Assembly (NCBI GenBank): GCA_017540905.1
Contig: JAFYAC010000002.1
Location: forward strand, 1-37,267
DNA length: 37,267 nucleotides
Reading direction: 5' to 3'
DNA from: Kiritimatiellia bacterium
Lineage (GTDB): Bacteria > Verrucomicrobiota > Kiritimatiellia > CAIQIC01 > Lenti-01
Shown here: one piece after another, positions 10,625 to 23,339 of the stretch
Numbering within the stretch: the first letter of the stretch is position 1
Layout of the letters: each line of letters opens with the position of its first letter
The notes under the pieces: generated by a model
Seen by the model: the letters and a program-made list of their open reading frames with translations, nothing else
What the model was told of the DNA's origin: nothing
Databases searched by the model: none
Made by a program: the position numbers and the translations under genes

Positions 10625-10662
10625 CTAGCCCTAGATACCTAGATGTCTAGATATCTAGAAAA
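10625..10662. repeat. CTAG octamer tandem array between gyrB and lysS
   Basis: Five CTAG tetramers occur in 34 bp. The last four start at 10631, 10639, 10647 and 10655, exactly 8 bp apart, forming CTAGATAC, CTAGATGT, CTAGATAT, CTAGAAAA. CTAG is normally one of the rarest tetramers in GC-rich bacterial DNA. Confidence 0.65.
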
Positions 10663-10690
10663 CCTACCCCCCCCAAGAAAGGACCCCCCC

Positions 10691-12190
10691 ATGGAACTCA
10701 CCGGCCTTGAAACCGAATTCCGCAACCAGCGCCTTGCCCACCTCGACGCCCTGAAAGCCGCGGGCCAACGCCCCTACGGCCGCGCGTTCGAGCGCAGCGG
10801 CAGCCTCGCCGACATCCGCGCCGGCTACGAGGAAGGCAAGACCGTGCGCGCCGCCGGCCGCCTGGTGGCGATCCGCCTCATGGGCAAGAGCCTCTTCGCG
10901 CACCTGCAGGACGGCACCGACCGCTTCCAGATCTACGTCCAGCGCGACGCCGTGGGCGAAGACTCCTACAAAGCCTTCAAGCACACCGACCTCGGCGACT
11001 TCGTTGGCGTCGAAGGCAGCTATTTCTCCACCAAGACCGGCGAGCCCACCCTGCGCGTCGCCTCCTGGGAACTCCTCTCCAAGGCCCTCCTGCCCCTGCC
11101 CGGCAAGTGGCACGGCCTCCAGGACCAGGAACTCCGCTACCGCCAGCGCTACCTCGACCTCATCGCCAACCCCGACGTGCGGAAAGTCTTCGACGCCCGC
11201 AGCCGCACCCTCTCCTTCTGCCGCCGGTACCTGGAAGAGCGCGGATTCTTCGAAGTCGAGACGCCCATCCTGCAATCCATCGCCGGCGGCGCCACGGCCA
11301 ACCCCTTCGTGACCCGCTACGAAGCGCTCGGCCAGGACGTCTACATGCGCATCGCCCCCGAACTCTACCTCAAAAAACTCCTCGTCGGCGGCTACGACAA
11401 GGTCTTCGAGCTGGGCAAGGACTTCCGCAACGAAGGCCTCGACCGCTCCCACAACCCCGAATTCACCGTCCTCGAAATCTACCAGGCCTACGGCGACTGC
11501 CGCACCATGATGCAACTCATCGAAGGCCTCGTCAGCGGCGCCGCGCAGGCCGTCCGCGGCACCATGAAACTCCCGCCCGCCTCCGAGGGTGCCGAATCCA
11601 TCGACCTCACCCCGCCCTGGCGCGTCGTCCCCTACCGCGACCTCGTCAAGGAGCGCCTCGGCGCCGACTGGTTCGACCGCAGCGCCGACGACGTCCGCGC
11701 CTGGGGCCGCGCGCAGGGCCTCGACCTCCCCGACGGCACCACGCACGCCGACGTCACCCACGAAGCCTACGACAAACTCATCGAAAAAACCCTCATCCAG
11801 CCCACCTTCGTCACGCGCCTGCCGTACGAACTCGTCCCGCTGGCCAAGCGGTGCGAAGACGACCCCTCGCTGGTGGACGTCTACGAACTGGTCGTCAACG
11901 GCCGCGAACTCTGCCCCGGCTACACCGAACTCAACGACCCCATCGACCAGCGCGCCCGCCTGATGGAGCAGGCGGCCGGCGACGAATCCAAACTCGACGA
12001 AGACTTCCTCTGCGCCCTGGAGCACGGCATGCCTCCCGCGGGCGGCCTGGGCATTGGCATCGACCGCCTGGTCATGATCCTCACCGGCCAGGAAAGCATC
12101 CGCGACGTCCTCCTCTTCCCCCAGATGAAGACCATCGCCGCCGCCCCCGCCGCCGCCGCTCCCGGAGAAGCCGCGCCCGCCGCGGAGTGA
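10691..12190 (+). CDS. lysS: Lysyl-tRNA synthetase, class II
   Basis: Charges tRNA-Lys with lysine. The 499-aa product has an N-terminal OB-fold anticodon-binding domain (AGRLVAIRLMGKSLFAHLQDGT, about residues 50-75). The class II core follows: RYRQRYLDLIANPDVRKVF, PILQSIAGGATANPF, motif 2 FRNEGLDRSHNPEFTVLEIYQAY (about 244-266) and motif 3 GLGIGIDRLVMILTG (about 452-466). I chose the ATG at 10691 because AAGAAAGGA lies 7 nt upstream; an in-frame ATG at 10643 would start inside the CTAG array. The last ~17 residues are a low-complexity Ala/Pro tail. Confidence 0.96.
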   Translation: MELTGLETEFRNQRLAHLDALKAAGQRPYGRAFERSGSLADIRAGYEEGKTVRAAGRLVAIRLMGKSLFAHLQDGTDRFQIYVQRDAVGEDSYKAFKHTDLGDFVGVEGSYFSTKTGEPTLRVASWELLSKALLPLPGKWHGLQDQELRYRQRYLDLIANPDVRKVFDARSRTLSFCRRYLEERGFFEVETPILQSIAGGATANPFVTRYEALGQDVYMRIAPELYLKKLLVGGYDKVFELGKDFRNEGLDRSHNPEFTVLEIYQAYGDCRTMMQLIEGLVSGAAQAVRGTMKLPPASEGAESIDLTPPWRVVPYRDLVKERLGADWFDRSADDVRAWGRAQGLDLPDGTTHADVTHEAYDKLIEKTLIQPTFVTRLPYELVPLAKRCEDDPSLVDVYELVVNGRELCPGYTELNDPIDQRARLMEQAAGDESKLDEDFLCALEHGMPPAGGLGIGIDRLVMILTGQESIRDVLLFPQMKTIAAAPAAAAPGEAAPAAE

Positions 12191-12313
12191 TTGGCAAAAC
12201 GGGCTTGGCGCATCCGCGCCGCCCATTTTCCCGGCACGCCTGTCCCGTTTGCGTGGCGGTGGGGAGACTTGCCGCCCTGCCCGTGCTTCGCGAGTTTTCC
12301 CGTGGAAGTGGGG

Positions 12314-12366
12314 AAGGGCGGGCAGTCCCCAGCCCGCCGTGCGAAAGGACCGCGGCATGGAGGTTT
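12314..12366. repeat. Dispersed repeat C, copy 1
   Basis: Matches, in opposite orientation, the right arm and flank of the palindrome at about 29707-29760. Shared blocks are AGGGCGGGCAGTCCCC, GCCCGCCGTGCGAAAGG and CCGCGGCATGGAGG. Both copies are intergenic. Confidence 0.6.
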
Positions 12367-12410
12367 GCGCGGATCAAGAAACAGCGGGGCGCCCGTTTTG
12401 TCTTCCAGGC

Positions 12411-12483
12411 TGGTGGGGCGAGCTCTCCGAGCGAGCCGCAATCCACCCGTCTGCGCGGCTCGCACGGAGTGCTCGCCCCACCA
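12411..12483. repeat. Long palindromic unit (REP-like hairpin)
   Basis: Arms 12411-12438 and 12456-12483 are reverse complements at 26 of 28 positions, around a 17-nt loop. No T-tract follows, so it is not a textbook intrinsic terminator, though it lies 220 bp after lysS. Confidence 0.6.
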
Positions 12484-12532
12484 AGGGGGGGCAAGGTTTT
12501 GCACCCGGCGACTTCCATGCGTTCGATTTCGC

Positions 12533-12560
12533 TTGCACCATGCCGTTGCCCTGTTAGTTT
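12533..12560 (+). promoter_or_regulatory. Candidate promoter for the SEC-C/TPR gene
   Basis: TTGCAC (12533-12538), 16-bp spacer, TAGTTT (12555-12560). Predicted start near 12567, about 36 nt before the ATG at 12603. Confidence 0.4.
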
Positions 12561-12602
12561 TGTCGGCGCCACTCCGCCAAGGGAGTGCTTGAGAGAGAAA
12601 AA

Positions 12603-14066
12603 ATGAGCCTCGACAGCGAAATCCTGTACATGCCGTGTCCCTGCGGGAGCGGCTCGAAATTCAAGTTCTGCTGCTGGAAGAAATACCGGGATCGCATCGA
12701 CGATTCCATGACCCGGGCGCGGGTCGTCCAGGCCGTCCGCTGCGAGAACTCCGGGGTGTACGCGCCGCGGCCCAACCGCGAGGCGCAGGAGCTTTCCGAC
12801 GAGGCGCGGGAGATGCTGATCGAAGACCACGACACGGAGAAAGCCATGGAACTGCTCCGGAAGGCGGCGGAACTGGACCCCGAGGATGCCTCCATCTGGA
12901 ACAACGCCGCCATCTGCGAGTGGGAAGCCGGCCATGCCGAAGCGGCCGCCGAATGGCAACGCCAGGGGATCGAGAAGGCCAACTCCTACCGCAACACCTT
13001 CGGTTTCGCGTCGATGGCCATCTACCTCCACGCCCTCGGCCGCGATGACGAGGCTGCCGGCTGGCTGGAGCGCGCGCTCGAAGACCGCCTGCCGCTGAGC
13101 CGCGACGTCGTCGTGCGGGTGTGCTTCGCGCTCGCGCTGTACCGGCGCCACCGCGACATCCTCGATTACGCGGCCGACTCCTGCCTGGACGACGACAGCC
13201 GCGTGGCGTTTTTCAAGGCGGTGGCGCTCGCGAATCTCGGCCGGACGGCCGAGGCTGCGGAGGTTTTACGGGACGCGGACGAGTTCGCCCTCATCCATCC
13301 CGTGGGCCGCTATCTGGAATGCATCGGGGACGGGTGCACGCCGCGGTCGGTGCGGAGCGGCGAGTGGCCGTATTTCACGTTGTCGATGTTTCCGCCCGCG
13401 CGGTGGCTCGACGAGGACCTGAGGGAGGGACGCAATCCCTTCGACCGCCCGTCCGGGACCATCGTGGACGCCATCGAAGTGCTGGCCGCCGAATCCTTCC
13501 GCACCCCCGCGGAACTCCTCAAGCTCATCCAGGGACGCGAAGACGCGGGCATGGAAGAATTGCGCAAGGGACTGGAGCGGCTCGCCAAGGAAGATGCCGA
13601 TCCCGCGCTGCCGCCCGGCGTGACGGAGGCGAGGGACGAAGCGCGCCGGCTTTTCATCCATCCGATTCCCAAGTGGAAGCTGGAACTGGAATACGACGGG
13701 GAGAGCGAACCCGAAGACGAGGCCGAACGCCTTCTGGACGGCTTTGTCCTCCCGTACAACGATCGCCATTGCCAACTTTTTTCCGAGGATGGCGACCTCC
13801 CTCATGAGCTGGCGCTCCTGGTCGTTCCCCAGGAGGAGCGGCCCGAGCTGGGCATGTGCCCCGACGTGGAGCTGGTTCCCCGCGAACGGATATGGGACGC
13901 ACTCAGCGACGCGCTCGTCGACTTCTTCGAGAACTGCAACGACGACAAGAGCCTGTGCGAAGTCCGTTGCGACCCCATGTTCGGCGGCCCAATCCTGACG
14001 ATCCGGAACGGCAACCGGACGGAGTCCTTCATGATCGCGGTTCCGGAGCGCAACAAGTGGGGTTGA
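12603..14066 (+). CDS. SEC-C motif and TPR-repeat protein of unknown function
   Basis: The 487-aa product starts with a SEC-C zinc motif: PCPCGSGSKFKFCC, with Cys12, Cys14, Cys23 and Cys24 as ligands. It continues with TPR-like helical pairs from about residue 70 to 205 (KAMELLRKAAELDPEDASIWNNAA; EAAAEWQRQGIEKA; AIYLHALGRDDEAAGWLERAL). The remaining ~280 residues are acidic and not recognised. SEC-C motifs are found at the SecA tail and in many uncharacterised proteins. I chose ATG 12603 (GAGAGA 6 nt upstream) over an in-frame GTG at 12585. It is followed 53 bp later by a pRiA4b-like gene, probably co-transcribed. Confidence 0.8.
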   Translation: MSLDSEILYMPCPCGSGSKFKFCCWKKYRDRIDDSMTRARVVQAVRCENSGVYAPRPNREAQELSDEAREMLIEDHDTEKAMELLRKAAELDPEDASIWNNAAICEWEAGHAEAAAEWQRQGIEKANSYRNTFGFASMAIYLHALGRDDEAAGWLERALEDRLPLSRDVVVRVCFALALYRRHRDILDYAADSCLDDDSRVAFFKAVALANLGRTAEAAEVLRDADEFALIHPVGRYLECIGDGCTPRSVRSGEWPYFTLSMFPPARWLDEDLREGRNPFDRPSGTIVDAIEVLAAESFRTPAELLKLIQGREDAGMEELRKGLERLAKEDADPALPPGVTEARDEARRLFIHPIPKWKLELEYDGESEPEDEAERLLDGFVLPYNDRHCQLFSEDGDLPHELALLVVPQEERPELGMCPDVELVPRERIWDALSDALVDFFENCNDDKSLCEVRCDPMFGGPILTIRNGNRTESFMIAVPERNKWG

Positions 14067-14119
14067 AATCCACCTCCGAACCAGAATCCACTGAAAGAAA
14101 GAGAAAGAAAGGAATGGCC

Positions 14120-14728
14120 ATGAACCTGATCGTCCTCAAATGCGACTGGCGCCAATGCAAGAGCAGCCGCACGCTCGCGCTCCCGGCGGAGTGGACGCTG
14201 TACGACCTCCACCAGGCTCTGCAAGCCGCTTTTGGGTGGTTTGAAGGACACCTGTACATGTTCGAGGACGAAGACGGCACGCGCTGGGAGGAGGAATCCC
14301 CGTACGACGACTTCGCGGTCTTCGATGAAGACGAGGACAAGCTGCCCCCCGAAGGCACCACCATCGGCGAAGCCTTCCCGACCCCGAAGTGGCGGCTCGA
14401 CTACACGTACGACTTCGGCGACGCCAACGAAGTCCGCATCGTCCGCCAGAAGGACGTCGAAGGCGATGGCCCGGCCTGCCTGAAGGCGTCGGGCCTGATG
14501 GCCGAGGAGGATTCCGCGGGCGTCGGCTACGCGGACGGCATCGCGGCCATCCTGAAGGCGGGCCCGAAGGACAAGATGTACGCCGATCTGGCCGACTGGC
14601 TCGGCATCGAGTCCGAGTCCGACGCGAAAAGCTGGATCGAGGACCACACGGCCAGCGCCGAAGCCATCACCGTCGACCTGAAGCGCATCAAGCCCGCCCG
14701 CCGGAAGAAGAAGCGCGCCAAGAAGTAA
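14120..14728 (+). CDS. Plasmid pRiA4b ORF-3-like family protein
   Basis: A 202-aa acidic protein matching the pRiA4b ORF-3 family pattern: TLYDLHQALQAAFGWFEGHLYMF near the N-terminus, then PKWRLDYTYDFGDANEVRI in the middle. The C-terminus is Lys/Arg-rich (KPARRKKKRAKK), which may bind nucleic acid. Biochemical function is unknown; members often sit beside SEC-C proteins or mobile DNA. AAAGAAAGGA lies 6 nt before the ATG at 14120; an ATG at 14114 directly abuts the Shine-Dalgarno and is less likely. Confidence 0.85.
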   Translation: MNLIVLKCDWRQCKSSRTLALPAEWTLYDLHQALQAAFGWFEGHLYMFEDEDGTRWEEESPYDDFAVFDEDEDKLPPEGTTIGEAFPTPKWRLDYTYDFGDANEVRIVRQKDVEGDGPACLKASGLMAEEDSAGVGYADGIAAILKAGPKDKMYADLADWLGIESESDAKSWIEDHTASAEAITVDLKRIKPARRKKKRAKK

Positions 14729-14782
14729 GCCGACTTTCCGCCCACGGCCGGCCCCGGCCGATTGGTCCGGCGGATGGCCCAT

Positions 14783-15172
14783 TCAAGGGGCGATGCGGGG
14801 GAGCCCTTCGATGACGTCGAAATGGTGGTCGTAGGAGAGGAGGGTTGCGCCGGTTTCGAACGCGGTGGCGGCAATCCAGATGTCGTTGACAGGGATGGGG
14901 CGGCCTTTCCGGCGGAGGAGGTTCGTGAGGAATCCCCAGCGCATGGCGATGGCTTGGTCGGCGGCCTGGAAGACGATTCCGGGGCGGGCGAGAAAGCGTT
15001 CCAACGCCAGGATTTGCGCCCGGGGCTCCCGTGCCTTTTGGAACCCATGCGCCAATTCCGCGACGACGGCGGCGGGGACGATGATTTCATCGCACTGCGC
15101 GAGAAAGTCGACGACGGCCTTCTTCCCCCGCAGGAGGTCGATGTAGGCGTTTGAGTCGATGCAAACCTTCAT
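14783..15172 (-). CDS. PIN-domain ribonuclease toxin (VapC-type)
   Basis: A 129-aa PIN protein, probably a metal-dependent RNase. Acidic residues fit the fold: MKVCIDSNAYIDLL (Asp6), VVAELAHG (Glu), VNDIWIAATAFETGATLLSYDHHF (Asp of NDIWIAA and of YDHHF). These are the four carboxylate positions expected of VapC/FitB toxins. The ATG overlaps the antitoxin stop as ATGA, so the pair is translationally coupled. A longer in-frame start at 15202 would overlap the antitoxin further and is unlikely. Confidence 0.88.
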   Translation of the reverse strand: MKVCIDSNAYIDLLRGKKAVVDFLAQCDEIIVPAAVVAELAHGFQKAREPRAQILALERFLARPGIVFQAADQAIAMRWGFLTNLLRRKGRPIPVNDIWIAATAFETGATLLSYDHHFDVIEGLPRIAP

Positions 15173-15447
15173 TCCAACGCCCCGGAAGGGAGGTCCGGCC
15201 AATCCGCGGGATCGATGCGTTCGCAGTCTTCTTCGATGGCTCTCTCGATTTCCGCGGCTTCTTCAGCGGTGAGGATGCCGCTGAACTCGGAGAAATCGTG
15301 GAGGGGCTTTCTGGCGATGCCAAGACCGAAGGCCATGGAGAGGGCGGTGACGGCCGTGGCGTTCATGCTGCGGCCGGTTTCCCGGGCGCGGTCGGCAAGG
15401 GCGCTGGCCACGTCATCGGGAATGTTGTGGATGGTCATGGTTTTCAC
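15169..15447 (-). CDS. Ribbon-helix-helix antitoxin (VapB/FitA-type)
   Basis: The 92-aa product begins TMTIHNIPDDVASALADRARETGRSMN, the N-terminal ribbon-helix-helix pattern of FitA/VapB antitoxins. The acidic C-terminal part (TAEEAAEIERAIEEDCERIDP) would wrap the toxin. I chose a GTG start at 15447 because AAGGAG lies 7 nt upstream; the ATG at 15438 would put it 16 nt away. Antitoxins of this type normally repress their own operon, and palindromic sites lie just upstream. Confidence 0.85.
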   Translation of the reverse strand: MKTMTIHNIPDDVASALADRARETGRSMNATAVTALSMAFGLGIARKPLHDFSEFSGILTAEEAAEIERAIEEDCERIDPADWPDLPSGALE

Positions 15448-15473
15448 GGAAAGACTCCTTGATGGCATCCAAT

Positions 15474-15531
15474 GATTGCACGAGCAATCGCAGAATGCAA
15501 TCAAGTGTAGCGGCGGCGAGGGGAAAAGCAA
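15474..15531 (-). promoter_or_regulatory. Toxin-antitoxin promoter and candidate operator
   Basis: On the minus strand: -35 TTGCTT (15531-15526), 16-bp spacer, -10 TACACT (15509-15504). Just downstream is the palindrome GATTGC-ACGA-GCAATC (15474-15489) plus a third half-site GCAATC at 15497-15502. This spacing suits binding by a dimeric RHH antitoxin. Confidence 0.5.
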
Positions 15532-15581
15532 GGTGTTTCGTTTTCGGAAAGCGGCCGGGACGCAGGAGAGGAGAGCCTAAT

Positions 15582-15623
15582 GTGAAAAACTGAAAAAACG
15601 CCAATGTTTTCCATAATCTCGCG
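15582..15623. repeat. Dispersed repeat A, copy 2
   Basis: GTGAAAAACTGAAAAAACG followed by TGTTTTCCATAATCTC (15605-15620) and GCG. The 16-mer is identical to 364-379, and the whole unit resembles 36877-36917. Confidence 0.6.
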
Positions 15624-15930
15624 CCAGCCGTGGACTTCACTTCCGGAGGTGCGGCATCCTGCCGCGCCGGAGCGGAAGGAGAGCGGATGGAGGGCGGAAG
15701 AATGTCTCGCGCAAAGTCCGCCAAGGCCGCAAAGGGAGCGGGAGGAATGCCAACATCGAAAACCATGAAAACCGCTTCGCGGACATGGAAAGGCGGGAGG
15801 GAAGCGGAGGGGATGTCGGAGCGCGGGCGGCTCGCCCGCTTTCTTTCCACGCCCTGCCCGCAGGGCGCACCGCTTTGGGAAACAAAAAGGACGACAAAAC
15901 AAGCCGTCGATGCTTGCCGACACGGAAACA

Positions 15931-15960
15931 TTGATATGGGAAGCGAATCCGTGGCATAAT
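15931..15960 (+). promoter_or_regulatory. Promoter of the restriction-modification/CBASS operon
   Basis: TTGATA (15931-15936), 18-bp spacer, CATAAT (15955-15960). The start would be near 15967, giving a short leader with AAGGA (15971-15975) 10 nt before the hsdR ATG. Confidence 0.55.
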
Positions 15961-15985
15961 CGCCCGCACGAAGGACGCCAAGCGC

Positions 15986-21739
<5,754 letters not shown>

Positions 21740-21753
21740 AAAGAGGTGAAGAT

Positions 21754-22128
21754 ATGGCTGATCAGTACAATATCTTGGAAGATGCCGTTCGTGACATGTT
21801 TGCACGCGCAGTGTGGTCACACAAAATCCAAGAGAAGCAGGCGGACATTTACCGAGAGCAGTACAAACGCATGGAGACGGCGAATATCTTTTGCACATCG
21901 GTGACATCAGCTGGCATTCTCTCCACCATTTTTTTGGATGACCTCTGGATTAAAATCCTTTCCATGGGTATATCTTTAGTCACGATTTTCATCGGTGCAT
22001 ATTTCAAGTCCTTTGCACCTAATAAACTATCAGTGGTGCATAAGGATGCCGCAAATAAACTGCTGATTGTGCGGAATGAAATCACCTGCCTGCTCACATC
22101 CATTAAACTGAGGGAAAACCGTCGCTGA
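21754..22128 (+). CDS. SLATT-domain two-helix membrane protein, CBASS effector, C-terminus lost by frameshift
   Basis: The 124-aa open frame begins with an amphipathic segment (residues 12-42), then two membrane helices (about 44-61 and 65-83), then a cytoplasmic helix (APNKLSVVHKDAANKLLIVRNEITCLL). This is the layout of SLATT domains, predicted pore-forming effectors encoded beside SMODS nucleotidyltransferases. The frame stops at 22126-22128, but a +1-frame extension (22121-22315) continues with plausible coding and ends in an ATGA overlap with the nucleotidyltransferase. The full protein would be about 186 aa. GAGGTGA precedes the ATG, and hsdS ends 14 bp upstream, so it belongs to the same transcript. 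Confidence 0.75.
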   Translation: MADQYNILEDAVRDMFARAVWSHKIQEKQADIYREQYKRMETANIFCTSVTSAGILSTIFLDDLWIKILSMGISLVTIFIGAYFKSFAPNKLSVVHKDAANKLLIVRNEITCLLTSIKLRENRR

Positions 22129-22315
22129 ACTGGAAGACAGATACTGCGTGCTCATGGACAAAGCGAATGAAGTCTACAAGGACGCTCCGGCAACTACAGA
22201 TAAAGCAGTAAATCTGGCGGCAATAGCTTTAAAGGTCAAGGGAGACAACACGTTCCCGAAGGAAGAAGTTGATTCATACCTTCCTCCAGCATTACAGAAA
22301 GGAGAAGAAAAATGA
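22121..22315 (+). pseudogene. Out-of-frame C-terminal part of the SLATT gene
   Basis: Read in the +1 frame this gives VAELEDRYCVLMDKANEVYK and about 44 further residues to a TGA at 22313-22315. It has no start of its own near the junction. Two extra A residues in the run at 22114-22118 would join it to the upstream frame as ...REKTVAELED. The stop overlaps the next ATG by ATGA, the coupling expected of the ancestral gene. Confidence 0.7.
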
Positions 22316-23121
22316 ATTGTCGTATCAGCAAATGCGGTGAAGTTATCCCGATGTTGACGCGGTCGACTATTTCCATGCGCTACCATAGCATCACGAAAGC
22401 AATCAACAGGGAATTCTGGAACTCTACGAGCGAAACAGCCCACAGCTTATATGTGGGGTCTTACGGCCGCGGGACGGCAATTGACACCAGTGACATTGAT
22501 ATCCTTGTCGAGCTACCGAAAGCAGAATATGAGCGCTTCGACTACTACAAGGGAAACGGGCAGTCACGTTTGTTGCAGGCCGTGAAGGAGGCAATACAAA
22601 CCACATATTCCCAAACCGAGATCCGTGCGGACGGGCAAGTCGTCAAGGTGATGTTTGCGGACGGGATGAAGTTTGAGGTTGTGCCAGCATTTCTTTCCAC
22701 TGATTGGTACGGAAGGACAACATATAACTACCCGGACAGCAATGCGGGCGGAAACTGGAAATCTACGAATCCAAAGGCCGAACAGAGTGCGATGAAGGAC
22801 AAAAACACATCAAGCCGCGGCCTGCTTTTTGACATATGCAAACATATGCGTTATGTGCGGGACCAATACTTCAGCAGCTACCATCTCTCAGGAATCGTAA
22901 TCGACAGTTTTGCTTATCAAGCCATAGGTGAATGGTGTTGGCCTGAGAATTCATCCGAAAATGCTGTTTCGGATGGCAGATTGGAACAAGCACTCTATAA
23001 TTCCTATGCTAGTATCTATAGATTCGTCAGTCCAATCCGCGCACCAGGTAGCAACGATTCCGTAAGCCTGTCAGACAGCAGAGATTGCCTTGCAAAGGTG
23101 CTCAACAAGATGATGCAATAA
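22312..23121 (+). CDS. SMODS-family CD-NTase (CBASS cyclic oligonucleotide synthase)
   Basis: A 269-aa Pol-beta-fold nucleotidyltransferase. The active-site motif is VGSYGRGTAIDTSDIDILVEL, with Gly49-Ser50 and the metal ligands Asp61 and Asp63. The third carboxylate is probably Glu122 in KFEVVPAF. GGNWKSTNPKAEQ (about 143-155) is typical of SMODS proteins, followed by an OAS1-C-like helical part. On phage sensing these enzymes make a cyclic di- or trinucleotide that activates the linked effector, here the SLATT protein. AAAGGAG precedes the ATG. No ubiquitin-like, HORMA or TRIP13 accessory is present, so a minimal type I CBASS is inferred. DNA here is AT-richer than the flanks. Confidence 0.85.
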   Translation: MNCRISKCGEVIPMLTRSTISMRYHSITKAINREFWNSTSETAHSLYVGSYGRGTAIDTSDIDILVELPKAEYERFDYYKGNGQSRLLQAVKEAIQTTYSQTEIRADGQVVKVMFADGMKFEVVPAFLSTDWYGRTTYNYPDSNAGGNWKSTNPKAEQSAMKDKNTSSRGLLFDICKHMRYVRDQYFSSYHLSGIVIDSFAYQAIGEWCWPENSSENAVSDGRLEQALYNSYASIYRFVSPIRAPGSNDSVSLSDSRDCLAKVLNKMMQ

Positions 23122-23195
23122 TCGTTGTCTGCGTTGTGTTCGGGCGAAATGGATGGAACACAACTTCTCCGTAGGTGTATTGATGAATTGACAAG

Positions 23196-23339
23196 ATGGG
23201 TTGTGTGGAGTTGAACGAATTGAAAGCGTTGGTGACGGCGGGCGAGGGGGAAGGTCAGGAGTTGAAAGCGACGACGGGGCAGCGTTCTGAAGCGTGCAAG
23301 GCGTTGTGCGCGTTTTGGCATGGCAGGAGGAAGGCATGA
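23196..23339 (+). pseudogene. Truncated AlbA_2-domain remnant (47 aa)
   Basis: Reads VELNELKALVTAGEGEGQEL then KATTGQRSEACKALCAFWHG and stops. This matches the first ~40 residues of AlbA_2 (Schlafen-type) regulators, which normally continue for hundreds of residues. Its TGA overlaps the ATG of the next, intact AlbA_2 gene (ATGA). Most likely a decayed paralogue fragment; a functional small protein cannot be excluded. Confidence 0.5.

Larger units (their letters stand above)
12191..12602. other. 412-bp intergenic region with repeat C, a hairpin and a promoter
   Basis: No credible gene. It contains a copy of dispersed repeat C (12314-12366), a 28-bp-arm hairpin (12411-12483) and a promoter-like pair (12533-12560) for the SEC-C gene. 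Confidence 0.65.
15532..15985. other. Intergenic region upstream of hsdR
   Basis: No gene seen. It holds repeat A copy 2 (15582-15623). Further matches are CGAAAACCATGAAAACCGC with CTTCGCGGACA (15757-15785), close to the reverse complement of 26790-26820, and a GCCCGCAGGGCGCACCG palindrome (about 15857-15873) that recurs at 26641, 27029 and 27080. The hsdR promoter is at its end. Confidence 0.55.

Noticed and set aside
10664..12358. 564-aa minus-strand open frame
   Set aside because: Antisense of lysS; starts in the next intergenic repeat and has no recognisable domain.
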